Shown here piece by piece: positions 1 to 6,498 of a stretch of DNA of 30,131 nucleotides (positions are counted from its first letter, which is position 1; each line of letters starts with the position of its first letter). A program made the translations under genes and the position numbers. The notes beneath the pieces were generated by a model. The model was not told where the DNA came from and did no database searches. It was given only the letters and a program-made list of their open reading frames with translations. The DNA lies in IMG/VR virus record IMGVR_UViG_3300022920_000024, positions 1 through 30,131 of that record; one strand, given 5' to 3'. The stretch is from a virus.

Positions 1-40
1 TTAGCCCCTTAGCCCCTTAGCCCCTTAGCCCCTTAGCCCA
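1..40. repeat. Tandem 8-bp repeat (TTAGCCCC)x5
   Basis: Five head-to-tail copies of TTAGCCCC, the last ending in A, begin at the very first base, so the array may continue outside the window. It lies beyond the terminator that closes the leftward gene arm. Its role is unknown; it could be a protein-binding array, a slippage-generated microsatellite or part of a genome end. Confidence 0.9.
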
Positions 41-70
41 ATATAAGCATTGTACCTGATAAAAAAGCAA

Positions 71-107
71 AAAAAAGAGGCCAAAATGGCCTCTCTCTTT
101 TTTCACT
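71..107. terminator. Bidirectional intrinsic terminator
   Basis: An 8-bp stem (AGAGGCCA/TGGCCTCT, 76-83 and 87-94) with a 3-nt loop is flanked by an A-run on the left and a T-run on the right, so it can stop transcription in both directions. It lies about 28 bases past the stop of the last leftward gene and most likely ends the leftward arm. Confidence 0.85.
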
Positions 108-121
108 TTCTTGTTTAAAAG

Positions 122-889
122 CTAGGCTTTTCTCATTGCCTGACCAAAAGCAAGTAGATTGCTTAGGCCTGCAAGGATTTTGCCATTTGGATCATCCTTC
201 TTCAAAGTCTCTTCAATAAAGACAGCAAGGTCTTCATTTGTTGCATCTGGATTTTCAATCATCCAGTTCTGCGCACGAACTTTCATGCCGCCTTTTGGCT
301 TGGCAGGGGCTTTTGGAAGGCTGATTTCAAACTCACGGGCATAAGCCTTAACACAAGAAAAGGCTTGTGATGTTTCCGTATCGTTGACTTCTTTTGTCAA
401 TTTTTCAAGCATTTCTTCAAGCTCAGAGTAAGTCTCTGGATTGAACTCTTCTTCAACAAGAATTTTGCGGCACTCTTCTTTTCTTGCCTTGTTGGTTATT
501 CTGTAACCACCTTCTTGCATTGCTTGCGCAAATAATTTGCCAGCAGCTTTAAACTTTATGCCACTTTGTACAATTTGAATAAGCATTTCGTCATCTGACG
601 AGCCTGATTCAATACCAGCTGCAACAATTTCACCAACTTTTTGAGTATCTGTTTTTTCGCTCATTATAGAAATCTCCAGTGATTCTAGTTCTTCAGTTAA
701 GCTCAAAACAACCGCTTCTTTTTTATCCTTGGATACCTTTAATTTGTTCGCAGTAGCTATTTCCAGCATGGCCGCAACAGATATAACAGCATCATCAGTA
801 TCAAAAATAAATTCGCCAGCGTCCTCATTAGAGGTTACATACGCGCCTTTACGGATTGCCTTGAAGTTTTGGTTTATTAAATATTTCAT
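122..889 (-). CDS. Hypothetical phage protein, 255 aa, acidic and helical
   Basis: This is the last gene of the leftward arm, and I do not recognise its family. The sequence is rich in Glu, Lys and Ala and should be largely helical. It has no signal peptide, membrane segment or cysteine cluster. A Pro/Lys-rich linker (about residues 193-202) separates a long N-terminal part from a C-terminal domain of about 50 residues that contains NPDATNEDLAVFIEETL, which reads like a small helical module. The ATG is preceded by GGAGAA at good spacing, and a promoter lies just upstream (923-953). It is therefore probably transcribed on its own and closed by the terminator at 71-107. An abundant DNA- or protein-binding factor would fit, but nothing proves this. 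Confidence 0.8.
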   Translation of the reverse strand: MKYLINQNFKAIRKGAYVTSNEDAGEFIFDTDDAVISVAAMLEIATANKLKVSKDKKEAVVLSLTEELESLEISIMSEKTDTQKVGEIVAAGIESGSSDDEMLIQIVQSGIKFKAAGKLFAQAMQEGGYRITNKARKEECRKILVEEEFNPETYSELEEMLEKLTKEVNDTETSQAFSCVKAYAREFEISLPKAPAKPKGGMKVRAQNWMIENPDATNEDLAVFIEETLKKDDPNGKILAGLSNLLAFGQAMRKA

Positions 890-922
890 ATTATCTTCTC
901 CACGAAGTTATCTAGTTTTAAA

Positions 923-953
923 ATTATATACTACTTTTTACCAGAAGGGTAAA
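923..953 (-). promoter_or_regulatory. Leftward promoter with inverted repeat at -35
   Basis: On the minus strand, TTTACC (953-948) is followed after 17 bases by TATATAAT (930-923), about 35 bases before the gene's ATG. The -35 hexamer is one half of an inverted repeat, TTTACC-AGAAG-GGTAAA (937-953), which could be an operator. The match to sigma-70 consensus is by eye. Confidence 0.6.
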
Positions 954-1004
954 CTTTTTTCAAAAATAAATCCTCTACTATAAATAAAAACACAAGTAAA
1001 TAGA

Positions 1005-1094
1005 TTAATTTTCATAATCTTCATCAGTCAAAATCTCGTCAAAATCAAGATATTCAACTTCAGGTATTAAATCTGACAAATCAGGATATTCCAT
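1005..1094 (-). CDS. Small acidic protein, 29 aa
   Basis: A short ORF of 29 codons starts at ATG 1094 and stops at TAA 1005. A strong AGGTGAT ribosome binding site lies 3 bases before the ATG. Nearly half the residues are Asp or Glu, it has no Lys or Arg, and it begins MEYPDLSDLIPEVEY. Very acidic small phage proteins are sometimes DNA mimics or inhibitors of host enzymes, but no specific function can be assigned. It follows the 65-aa gene upstream by about 90 bases and is probably on the same leftward transcript. Confidence 0.6.
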   Translation of the reverse strand: MEYPDLSDLIPEVEYLDFDEILTDEDYEN

Positions 1095-1175
1095 AATATC
1101 ACCTAATAACGACAGCCTACAACATCAACTACTATGGCTGTTACTTTAATGGCAAGACTCTTCTTAGTGTTTTCT

Positions 1176-1198
1176 CCAGAGCACTAAAGTGACTCTGG
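1176..1198 (-). other. RNA hairpin overlapping a gene end
   Basis: CCAGAG-CACT-AA-AGTG-A-CTCTGG forms a 10-bp stem with one bulged base and a 2-nt loop. It overlaps the stop region of the 65-aa gene. No T-run follows on the minus strand, so it is more likely an mRNA-stabilising or processing hairpin than a terminator. Confidence 0.5.
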
Positions 1199-1381
1199 GG
1201 AAATAACGACTGTTCTGCCGTTGATGTTATTCTTTTTGAGAAAATTATCAGCTGATCTCTCAGTTTTAAACTTTTTGGCGTATTTTGGTGATTCTGCCAT
1301 TCTAGTATTTTTAAATTTATCCACACCAGCACAAAATGGGTGACTGCTCATTATTGGGTCATTGTATAGTATCGCGTACAT
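1184..1381 (-). CDS. Hypothetical small basic protein, 65 aa
   Basis: This gene starts at ATG 1381, preceded by AAAGGTAGTGAG. I do not recognise the product. It is basic, has no membrane segment, and its middle reads as a Lys-rich helix (AKKFKTERSADNFLKKNN). It is the first gene after the 9-bp repeat array and the promoter at 1459-1464, so it probably heads the last leftward transcript together with the 29-aa ORF. An overlapping ORF in another frame (1141-1332) lacks a convincing start and was not chosen. Confidence 0.6.
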   Translation of the reverse strand: MYAILYNDPIMSSHPFCAGVDKFKNTRMAESPKYAKKFKTERSADNFLKKNNINGRTVVISPESL

Positions 1382-1390
1382 CTCACTACC

Positions 1391-1433
1391 TTTAGTCTTT
1401 TTAGTCTTTTTAGTCTTTTTAGTCTTTTTAGTC
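1391..1433. repeat. 9-bp tandem repeat (TTTTTAGTC), about 4.8 copies
   Basis: One partial and four complete copies of TTTTTAGTC (GACTAAAAA on the transcribed strand) sit immediately upstream of the ribosome binding site of the 65-aa gene and downstream of the -10 at 1464-1459. They would therefore be in its 5' leader. One exact copy with degenerate neighbours lies in the same position before the RadC-like gene (18402-18410). Confidence 0.9.
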
Positions 1434-1458
1434 GCTTTTTCTCGACTTCTTACAAATG

Positions 1459-1464
1459 ATTATA
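1459..1464 (-). promoter_or_regulatory. Leftward -10 element (TATAAT)
   Basis: A perfect TATAAT on the minus strand in the context GCGTATAATC. The same 10-mer occurs at the promoter position before the 104-aa gene at 18.8 kb. No good -35 hexamer is visible at 17 bases, so activation or an extended element may be needed. Confidence 0.5.
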
Positions 1465-1511
1465 CGCTATTTTTTCCAAAAATCTAGCTTTTCTCACGTT
1501 TTTTCGCTTTT

Positions 1512-1523
1512 TTCAATATTGAA
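1512..1523. promoter_or_regulatory. Perfect palindrome TTCAATATTGAA, possible operator
   Basis: A 12-bp perfect palindrome 48 bases upstream of the leftward -10. An identical copy lies at 18966-18977, again upstream of a GCGTATAATC box. Two identical palindromes at matched positions suggest a dimeric regulator-binding site. Confidence 0.5.
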
Positions 1524-1741
1524 TAGTTATGAAAATAGTCGTTTTTATAACTTTTTCTACTAAAATGAGGATTTTGGGGTATATAAAAGAGGCATTCTTA
1601 TAACTTTTAGCTATAATAGCCCCTGAAACGCCCTGAATCGCTCTGTCAGCGCGTTTTAAAAAGGCTATATAATAAGGCTAGGGGATAGAAAAAAGCCCTC
1701 AGAATCGAATTACAAAGGACTTTTATAAGAGGAAGGGGCGG

Positions 1742-1766
1742 AAATAGGTTAAAAAATAACCTATTT
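1742..1766 (-). terminator. Hairpin after the helicase gene
   Basis: A perfect 10-bp stem (AAATAGGTTA/TAACCTATTT) with a 5-nt loop lies 11 bases past the helicase stop. On the minus strand no T-run follows, so it may end transcription weakly or protect the mRNA 3' end. Confidence 0.5.
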
Positions 1767-1777
1767 TGAAAAATAGC

Positions 1778-3436
1778 CTAAAAACGATAATCCAAGGCTT
1801 TATTGTATCTATCAAGCGGGTCTACCAATATTTGTATTGGCGTTTTTAACATTCTCGAATTTTGAACAAGCTCCAATGATGATATTGGCTTTTTATTTTT
1901 TGAGTTCCATCTGAATGCAACCCAGTGTTTTGCTTTGTAAAGAGCATATCCTTTGTCATCAAGAAAAACAAAATCTTTAAAATTTCTCATTCCACATCTA
2001 TACTTAACCAAAACACAATTTGGCTTATTGTATCTGTTCTTCAACTCATAGCTAACAGAGCTGACATCAAGCCACTGTTTCTCAGCTTTTTTCATCTTAT
2101 TTTCTTTTTTATCATTGCGCTCAATTATATCAGCAGTGCTTGCCTCAAGAGTTAATTTCTCCAAAAACTTAAATTCATGATTGCAATTAACACAATTTTT
2201 AGCAGCTCCGTGGTTTATGAAATCGCAATCAGGACAAACCTTAGTTACAGCCTCGCCCTTTCCATCTTTTGATTTTGTCTTGTCTCTTATCATTACATGA
2301 TTTATTGGACCAAGCCTTTTTGTGTTTCCTGCAAAATCAAGAACAAGACAGTGCGGTTTTGGGCCATCATCAAGAAGTTGCTTTCTTTCTTCATTTGAGC
2401 ACCCAAATGGGCTGCTTTTGTACAGAGGGCGCAACCCACGGCCTTTGCCTTGTATGTGTATTATCGGAGACTGTGTTGGGCGCAAATCAATTATGAAATC
2501 TATTGCTGGAAAATCAAAACCAGTAGTTAGCATATTCACATTGACAGCACACTTGTAAACGCCTTTCTTGTAATCCTCTATCTTCTTATCAACATCCTCA
2601 GCAGCAGAGTGTATTGATACAGCAGGAACCCCAGCCTCACAAAGCATTCTTGTTATATTATCACAGTGATTTATATCAATTGCAAAGCATAGCCAGTGTT
2701 TGTATTTCTTTCCATAATAAGTTGATTCAATTATAGCAGCTTGTGTTATTGATTCCCTATCAAATTTCTCAGACATTTCTTTATCAGAGAAGTCACCAGC
2801 AACTCTTTTCTTTAGCTCTTCTACATTTAATTTCAAAGCTGTGTTCTTTGAGTAAAGAGGGCAAAGAAAACCTTCATCTATTATTCTGTTGAATATTTCA
2901 GGGGATGACATGTCATATGATATGTGATTAAATAGTGCGTTTTCACCAGTGTGCAAGTATCCTTGGCCTGTTCTAAAATGCGTTGCTGTTAATCCTATGT
3001 ATCTTGCTTCTATTTTATCAAGAAATTTTCTGTACATCCCCTTCTCTTCATTGTTTATTTTGTGAGCCTCATCTATTATCACATAATTGAAATGAGAAAA
3101 TGGTTTAATTTTTCTATACATAGACTGTATTCCAGCCACAGTTATTTTGTTTATTTCTTTTCTATTCAATCCTGTTGAATAAAGACCAATCTCAATTCCC
3201 TCAAAATAATTTTCAAGAGACTCATGATTTTGCTCAAGTATCCTTTTATCATGTGATAAAATTAATATATTTGAGAGAACATCATGAGACAATATTCTAT
3301 CAATCAATTTTGACATTATGGCAGTCTTTCCAGTTCCTGTTGGAGCAACAATCAAAGGGTGACAATCTTGTTTTTCTATTAGATCATTGAAGCAAGCATC
3401 AACAGACTCTTCTTGGTACCAACGGTTCTCAAACAT
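1778..3436 (-). CDS. SF2 DEAD/DEAH-box helicase with zinc motif, 552 aa
   Basis: A superfamily 2 ATP-dependent helicase expected to remodel DNA in phage replication or recombination. Visible motifs are Walker A APTGTGKT (residues 31-38), DEAH (122-125), motif III TAT (150-152), motif V TTGFDFP (304-310) and motif VI QGKGRGLRP (329-337). A four-cysteine zinc motif follows (C401, C404, C415, C418). The C-terminal 130 residues have no recognised domain. The layout fits the RecG/UvsW-like phage helicases annotated as DEAD/DEAH family, but I cannot assign a closer relative. It starts 1 base after the stop of the upstream 164-aa gene, so the two are almost certainly co-transcribed with the tRNAs further upstream. 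Confidence 0.9.
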   Translation of the reverse strand: MFENRWYQEESVDACFNDLIEKQDCHPLIVAPTGTGKTAIMSKLIDRILSHDVLSNILILSHDKRILEQNHESLENYFEGIEIGLYSTGLNRKEINKITVAGIQSMYRKIKPFSHFNYVIIDEAHKINNEEKGMYRKFLDKIEARYIGLTATHFRTGQGYLHTGENALFNHISYDMSSPEIFNRIIDEGFLCPLYSKNTALKLNVEELKKRVAGDFSDKEMSEKFDRESITQAAIIESTYYGKKYKHWLCFAIDINHCDNITRMLCEAGVPAVSIHSAAEDVDKKIEDYKKGVYKCAVNVNMLTTGFDFPAIDFIIDLRPTQSPIIHIQGKGRGLRPLYKSSPFGCSNEERKQLLDDGPKPHCLVLDFAGNTKRLGPINHVMIRDKTKSKDGKGEAVTKVCPDCDFINHGAAKNCVNCNHEFKFLEKLTLEASTADIIERNDKKENKMKKAEKQWLDVSSVSYELKNRYNKPNCVLVKYRCGMRNFKDFVFLDDKGYALYKAKHWVAFRWNSKNKKPISSLELVQNSRMLKTPIQILVDPLDRYNKALDYRF

Positions 3437-3437
3437 A

Positions 3438-3932
3438 TTAAAAATTTACCCATTTTGGTTTATCACAACACCAAGAAACAGAAAGCCTTTTCTTGTCTGT
3501 TCTTGTTGTCCAGTTTTTGTATTTAAAATTCAAATATTTCTTGTAAGACTCTTGGACAGAATCAACTTTGAATTCATCTGGCATGCATCTTGGTGGCTCA
3601 GTCATTGGCACAATTTTAATATACAAAGGTGGTCTTTTTAGAATACCACACAAATGACTAAGGCCATGGCTTTTTCTTGTTTTTGAATGATAAATTGATA
3701 TTAGATTTACAAATAGATCATAGACATATTCATAATTGCCATCACTCTCCCTAAGCCAAACATTACAAGGATGATTTATGTGAGTTGGCTTAACACCAAT
3801 CATTTTATCATCAATTACAAAATGACACGTTGATAGCATTTGTGCATACTCTATTATCATTTTGTTTACATGAATGCCACAATGCTCTGAGGCACAAATT
3901 ATAGGATTTTCATTAGTGTAGAAAATATTCAT
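3438..3932 (-). CDS. Conserved phage protein of the MNIF/HC..HV..KM family, 164 aa
   Basis: I recognise the pattern of a widespread phage family of unknown function: an N-terminal MNIF start, CxxHVNKMIIEYAQMLSTCH (residues 18-37), THINHPCNVWLRES (50-63) with a short aromatic helix after it, and MPDEFKVDSVQESYKKY in the C-terminal third. Conserved His, Cys, Glu and Asp residues suggest a metal-using or DNA-acting enzyme, but no reaction is established. There is a second His-Gly-Leu-Ser-His stretch near the middle. No strong ribosome binding site is visible before the ATG. It lies 35 bases downstream of the tRNA pair and is followed by the helicase. Confidence 0.75.
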   Translation of the reverse strand: MNIFYTNENPIICASEHCGIHVNKMIIEYAQMLSTCHFVIDDKMIGVKPTHINHPCNVWLRESDGNYEYVYDLFVNLISIYHSKTRKSHGLSHLCGILKRPPLYIKIVPMTEPPRCMPDEFKVDSVQESYKKYLNFKYKNWTTRTDKKRLSVSWCCDKPKWVNF

Positions 3933-3967
3933 TATTTTTTTTTACTTTTTTGACTTTTTTTAATTTT

Positions 3968-4044
3968 TGGCGCATTCAGCAAGACTCGAACTTGCAACCC
4001 TTGGTTTAGAAAACCAATGCTCTATCCAATTGAGCTATGAATGC
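3968..4044 (-). tRNA. tRNA-Arg (TCT)
   Basis: A full cloverleaf can be folded: acceptor GCATTCA/TGAATGC, D stem GCTC/GAGC, anticodon stem TTGGT/ACCAA with loop TTTCTAA (anticodon TCT), T stem GCAAG/CTTGC with loop TTCGAGT, discriminator G and an encoded CCA. It reads AGA codons, which this AT-rich genome uses often. One base separates it from the next tRNA. Confidence 0.95.
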
Positions 4045-4045
4045 G

Positions 4046-4122
4046 TGGTGTGCCCTGACAGACTCGAACTGTCGACCTGCCGATTATGAGTCGGATGCTC
4101 TAACCAACTGAGCTAAGGGCAC
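4046..4122 (-). tRNA. tRNA with CAT anticodon (Ile2-like or Met)
   Basis: Cloverleaf with acceptor GTGCCCT/AGGGCAC, D stem GCTC/GAGC, anticodon loop CTCATAA, T stem GACAG/CTGTC, discriminator A and encoded CCA. The anticodon arm (CGA-loop-TCG, followed by GGTCG) resembles bacterial tRNA-Ile2, whose C34 is changed to lysidine to read AUA, more than elongator tRNA-Met. Anticodon pair 27-43 is T-C, unpaired. Ile2 would suit an ATA-rich genome, but Met cannot be excluded by eye. Confidence 0.9.
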
Positions 4123-4130
4123 AAAAATAC

Positions 4131-4136
4131 ATTATA
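4131..4136 (-). promoter_or_regulatory. Leftward -10 element before the tRNA pair
   Basis: AGTATAATGT on the minus strand lies about 9 bases before the first tRNA base, the distance expected for a transcription start close to the tRNA 5' end. The -35 match (TAGAAT at about 17-18 bases) is weak and overlaps the end of dUTPase. Confidence 0.45.
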
Positions 4137-4156
4137 CTATATTTTTATTTTGTATT

Positions 4157-4576
4157 CTACTTCCCAGTTGATCCAAAACCAGAAGATGATCTTCCTGAAT
4201 TTTCAATTTTGGATTCAAAAACAGAATCAGAAAAGTAAGGAACTATGTTCATTTGCGCAATTCTATCACCCTTTGATATAACAAAATTTTTTCTTCCGTT
4301 GTTTTGAAGGATGACCTTGACTTCTCCACAGTAATCTTCATCTATCAAGCCTCCAAGGACGGCAACTTGTTTCCTTAAAGCAATTCCTGATCTAGCCCAT
4401 ATCTGTCCACACCAACCTCTTGGTATCTGCCAAGAAAAGCCTGTTGGAATCATGCAGTGCGTTGAGGGCACAATTACAACATCCTCTGTTGATATCAAAT
4501 CATATCCAGCACTGCCTTCTGTTTGTCTTTTTGGTAAATCAAAATTGTGAACACCAAAACGCTCTACTTTCAACAT
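4157..4576 (-). CDS. dut: dUTPase (dUTP diphosphatase), 139 aa
   Basis: A trimeric-type dUTPase that hydrolyses dUTP to dUMP and pyrophosphate, keeping uracil out of phage DNA and feeding dTMP synthesis. All five family motifs are present: SAGYDL (22-27), ARSG (61-64), GLIDEDYCGEV (76-86), GDRIAQM (103-109) and GFGSTG (133-138). Length is typical. A longer frame opens at 4612, but that start lies inside the upstream nuclease gene. I prefer ATG 4576, which is 2 bases after the upstream stop and has GGGGG at good spacing. It is the last protein gene before the tRNA promoter. Confidence 0.95.
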   Translation of the reverse strand: MLKVERFGVHNFDLPKRQTEGSAGYDLISTEDVVIVPSTHCMIPTGFSWQIPRGWCGQIWARSGIALRKQVAVLGGLIDEDYCGEVKVILQNNGRKNFVISKGDRIAQMNIVPYFSDSVFESKIENSGRSSSGFGSTGK

Positions 4577-4578
4577 AA

Positions 4579-5439
4579 TTACATCCCCCATCCAGTTAAG
4601 TGATCTGAGCAACCTTCCAATTGTTTCTCTATGTCTAAATTAATATTGTGTTTTCCACAACTCCACACTCCGCCATCTTCAATATCAGAATGCTCACAAG
4701 TTCTACAATTTTTCTCTGGAGCTACTCTTGAATGACAAACTGCGTAATGATTGCAAAAATTACAGTTAAAATTATTTGACGAATATGCTCTCTCTGGAGG
4801 TTCATCACTAAGTATTATCACCTTCTCCTTTCTTTCAAGATCCTCTGCAAAAGAATAATCAATTTCAATTATTTCATCTGCATAATGGCAATCATTTTTA
4901 TTGATTGCTAAGAAATAACAATACTGAAGCCCCATCTTAAACATATATTTTTGAACTTGACCGTAATAAACAGGGTCACTTTTCTGAACACCCAAAGATA
5001 AAAATGTGTTGAATCTTTTGTCATTCATAGTCTTTAGCTCAAGAAGCATTTCAATATCAGGCATAAATGATATGCCTTTGATTCTTCCATCAGGGTGGCC
5101 TTTTGAGTGGCCAGCAAAGCCAACTATTTCCTCTTGCTCTTCACCAACCTCACCGGTCAGGGGTAGCTTTTTGCCATCAACAATTTTATAAACTTCACAG
5201 CCAATTTTTGTTAAATCATCTATTGCTATTTTTTCAAATAAATGACCCATTGCAAATATTCTTTTTGTTCTTTGAGAGAAATTCTTTTTAGTAGCAAAGT
5301 GCCATCCATACCAGATTTTTCTCCAGCACTCACCTCCAATGCCAGACATGCCAAGATAGCCACGAGTTTTTTCTTTTTTTTCATCAATGAAATTATCAAT
5401 TTCAACAACAGGACCAAATCTTTTTGGTATCTTAGCCAT
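4579..5439 (-). CDS. Cas4/RecB-like PD-(D/E)XK nuclease, probable iron-sulfur protein, 286 aa
   Basis: A DNA exonuclease-type PD-(D/E)XK protein, probably making recombination or replication intermediates beside Sak4 and DUF669. Key residues are GHPDG (114-118), the E-x-K of LELKT (134-136) and the QxxxY motif (Q161, Y165). C38, in GECWRK, plus C226-x2-C229-x5-C235 match the one-plus-three cysteine layout that holds a 4Fe-4S cluster in Cas4 and AddB. Beyond this, residues 245-277 hold another set (C245, C248, C261, C277) that the usual domain does not need, perhaps a zinc site. The ATG overlaps the upstream stop (TAATG) with AGAGGTT before it, so it is translationally coupled to the papain-like gene. 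Confidence 0.85.
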   Translation of the reverse strand: MAKIPKRFGPVVEIDNFIDEKKEKTRGYLGMSGIGGECWRKIWYGWHFATKKNFSQRTKRIFAMGHLFEKIAIDDLTKIGCEVYKIVDGKKLPLTGEVGEEQEEIVGFAGHSKGHPDGRIKGISFMPDIEMLLELKTMNDKRFNTFLSLGVQKSDPVYYGQVQKYMFKMGLQYCYFLAINKNDCHYADEIIEIDYSFAEDLERKEKVIILSDEPPERAYSSNNFNCNFCNHYAVCHSRVAPEKNCRTCEHSDIEDGGVWSCGKHNINLDIEKQLEGCSDHLTGWGM

Positions 5440-5861
5440 TACAACCTCTTTATTTTGTATGCTGATTTTAAAAATTTATTCTCGGCATGAGAGCCATCAA
5501 CTAGAAAACAGCTATGCTGGTCAACCATAAGCCCACTTATCAAAGTGAATATGTGGCCTCTGTATGACGCTATGACTGGCTCATAATTATCTTTGTTTCT
5601 ATTTGAAAAAGAAATTAGCCTTTCTCTTTTCACAAATACATCTTCAAAATAAAAACCATATTCTTTGGCCAATATTTTTAAGTTTCCAAAATTTGAACCT
5701 CCTTCCCACTTTTTATTTTTTGATTCAAATTTATTTTTGTAATCATAAAAGCATTTTTTCAAAGGAACTTCTGTTGCTTTTGATAAAGCAAAAATTCCAC
5801 AAAGACCAATGTCTGATACTATTTCATTATCAAGACAATAATCTAATAAAGCTGTATTCAT
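5439..5861 (-). CDS. Papain-fold-like Cys-His protein, 140 aa
   Basis: The N-terminal third has DIGLCGIFALSKAT, a Cys at the start of a helix (C21). Further on are WEGGSNFGNLKILAKEYG (52-69) and YRGHIFTLISGLMVDQH with H103, D114 and Q115. This order (Cys, WxGG(S/T) segment, Gly-His, Val-Asp-Gln) matches a phage family annotated as hypothetical that I recall, and it fits a small papain-like fold. Protease, transglutaminase or deamidase activity is possible; none is shown. SD AGGA precedes the ATG. The stop overlaps the start of the Cas4-like nuclease. A second, different Cys-His protein lies at 8675-9121. Confidence 0.6.
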   Translation of the reverse strand: MNTALLDYCLDNEIVSDIGLCGIFALSKATEVPLKKCFYDYKNKFESKNKKWEGGSNFGNLKILAKEYGFYFEDVFVKRERLISFSNRNKDNYEPVIASYRGHIFTLISGLMVDQHSCFLVDGSHAENKFLKSAYKIKRL

Positions 5862-6012
5862 TTTCTTTTCCTGTTATTTTGTAGAGTTTTTCAGAGCAAA
5901 AAAGCCCATGATAAGGTACAGTCCTTATTTTTTGACTTACAACAAATTGGTCAATTACTTAGATTTTGTTAAAGCAGACTAAGTGCGCAATGATAACTGC
6001 AAACAAAATCAA
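5862..6012 (-). other. Intergenic segment with shared motif and hairpin
   Basis: This 151-bp gap between DUF669 and the papain-like gene holds ATAAGG-TACAGT-CCTTAT (5911-5928), which is followed by a T-run on the plus strand. It also holds a 20-bp motif (5888-5907, TTTTCAGAGC followed by an A-run and GCCC) that recurs with one change at 18939-18958. A promoter for the genes below may lie here, but no convincing -35/-10 pair is visible. Confidence 0.4.
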
Positions 6013-6483
6013 TTAATCAAAGCTAACTTTCTTTTGTTTTTTTGGCTCAGATGCAAAACTAGAAGCAGATGGCTTTGCTAATCCTTCAACTTCAGAGTAA
6101 TTCTTGCATTCATTGCCAGCAGGATAATTAGCAGTTGCTGGCTTGATAACAACTTTTACATTGAGTTCTTTGCCGTGCAGCTCTTCAGAATCCTCGACGG
6201 TTATCTTGCCAGCAGCTCTACAAATCGCAGCAAATTCTTTCTCTGCTATCTCAACTGCTTGCTTGTTTGGATGGATTAAATTCATGTTAGTGAAAAGAAG
6301 CCTCCCTTTGTATTCACCTGAGGCGACCTCAAAGACCATTTTCAAAAAAGATCCTGTTTTTTGTGAGTTCTCAACAAGATCAGAGTCTTTGATCTTACAG
6401 TGATATACATCAGCAGGAATTGGCGTGTAATCATTCATTTCATCATGTTCATCAGCTCTAAACTGACTTGGTAGCTTAGCCAT
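6013..6483 (-). CDS. DUF669 family protein, probable ssDNA-binding partner, 156 aa
   Basis: The N-terminal start MAKLPSQFRADEHDEMNDY, the EYKGRLLFTNMNLIHPNKQAVEIA segment in the middle (in two parts: residues about 57-65 and 66-81) and FAAICRAAGKI are typical of DUF669. In phages this family is usually encoded next to the Sak4-type recombinase and is thought to act as a single-stranded DNA-binding protein. The tail (134-156) is Ser/Lys-rich and ends KKVSFD; an acidic-hydrophobic end like this could be a partner-binding tip as in SSB. SD GGAGA precedes the ATG. A 32-bp mirror repeat lies directly upstream. Confidence 0.85.
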   Translation of the reverse strand: MAKLPSQFRADEHDEMNDYTPIPADVYHCKIKDSDLVENSQKTGSFLKMVFEVASGEYKGRLLFTNMNLIHPNKQAVEIAEKEFAAICRAAGKITVEDSEELHGKELNVKVVIKPATANYPAGNECKNYSEVEGLAKPSASSFASEPKKQKKVSFD

Positions 6484-6498
6484 ATTTCTATGTCTCCA

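Larger units (their letters stand above)
1382..1777. other. Non-coding control region, 396 bp
   Basis: No credible gene lies here. Reading leftward from the helicase end it holds a 10-bp hairpin (1742-1766), two unassigned rightward TATAAT boxes (1612 and 1668), the perfect palindrome TTCAATATTGAA (1512-1523), a leftward -10 TATAAT (1464-1459), and the TTTTTAGTC repeats (1391-1433). The palindrome and the -10 context both recur in the large intergenic region near 18.8-19 kb, which suggests shared regulation. Confidence 0.6.

Noticed and set aside
1-40. Telomere array
   Set aside because: TTAGCCCC is not a known telomere unit and only five copies are seen next to ordinary phage genes.
1391-1433. 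CRISPR array
   Set aside because: Units are 9 bp with no spacers; no CRISPR-like repeats occur anywhere in the window.
1608-1680. Rightward promoters at the TATAAT boxes 1612 and 1668
   Set aside because: No -35 hexamer at proper distance and no rightward gene downstream.
3438-3932. T4 endonuclease V-type pyrimidine dimer glycosylase
   Set aside because: The MNIF start and helix pattern are loosely similar, but I cannot match the catalytic residues; left as a conserved phage family of unknown function.
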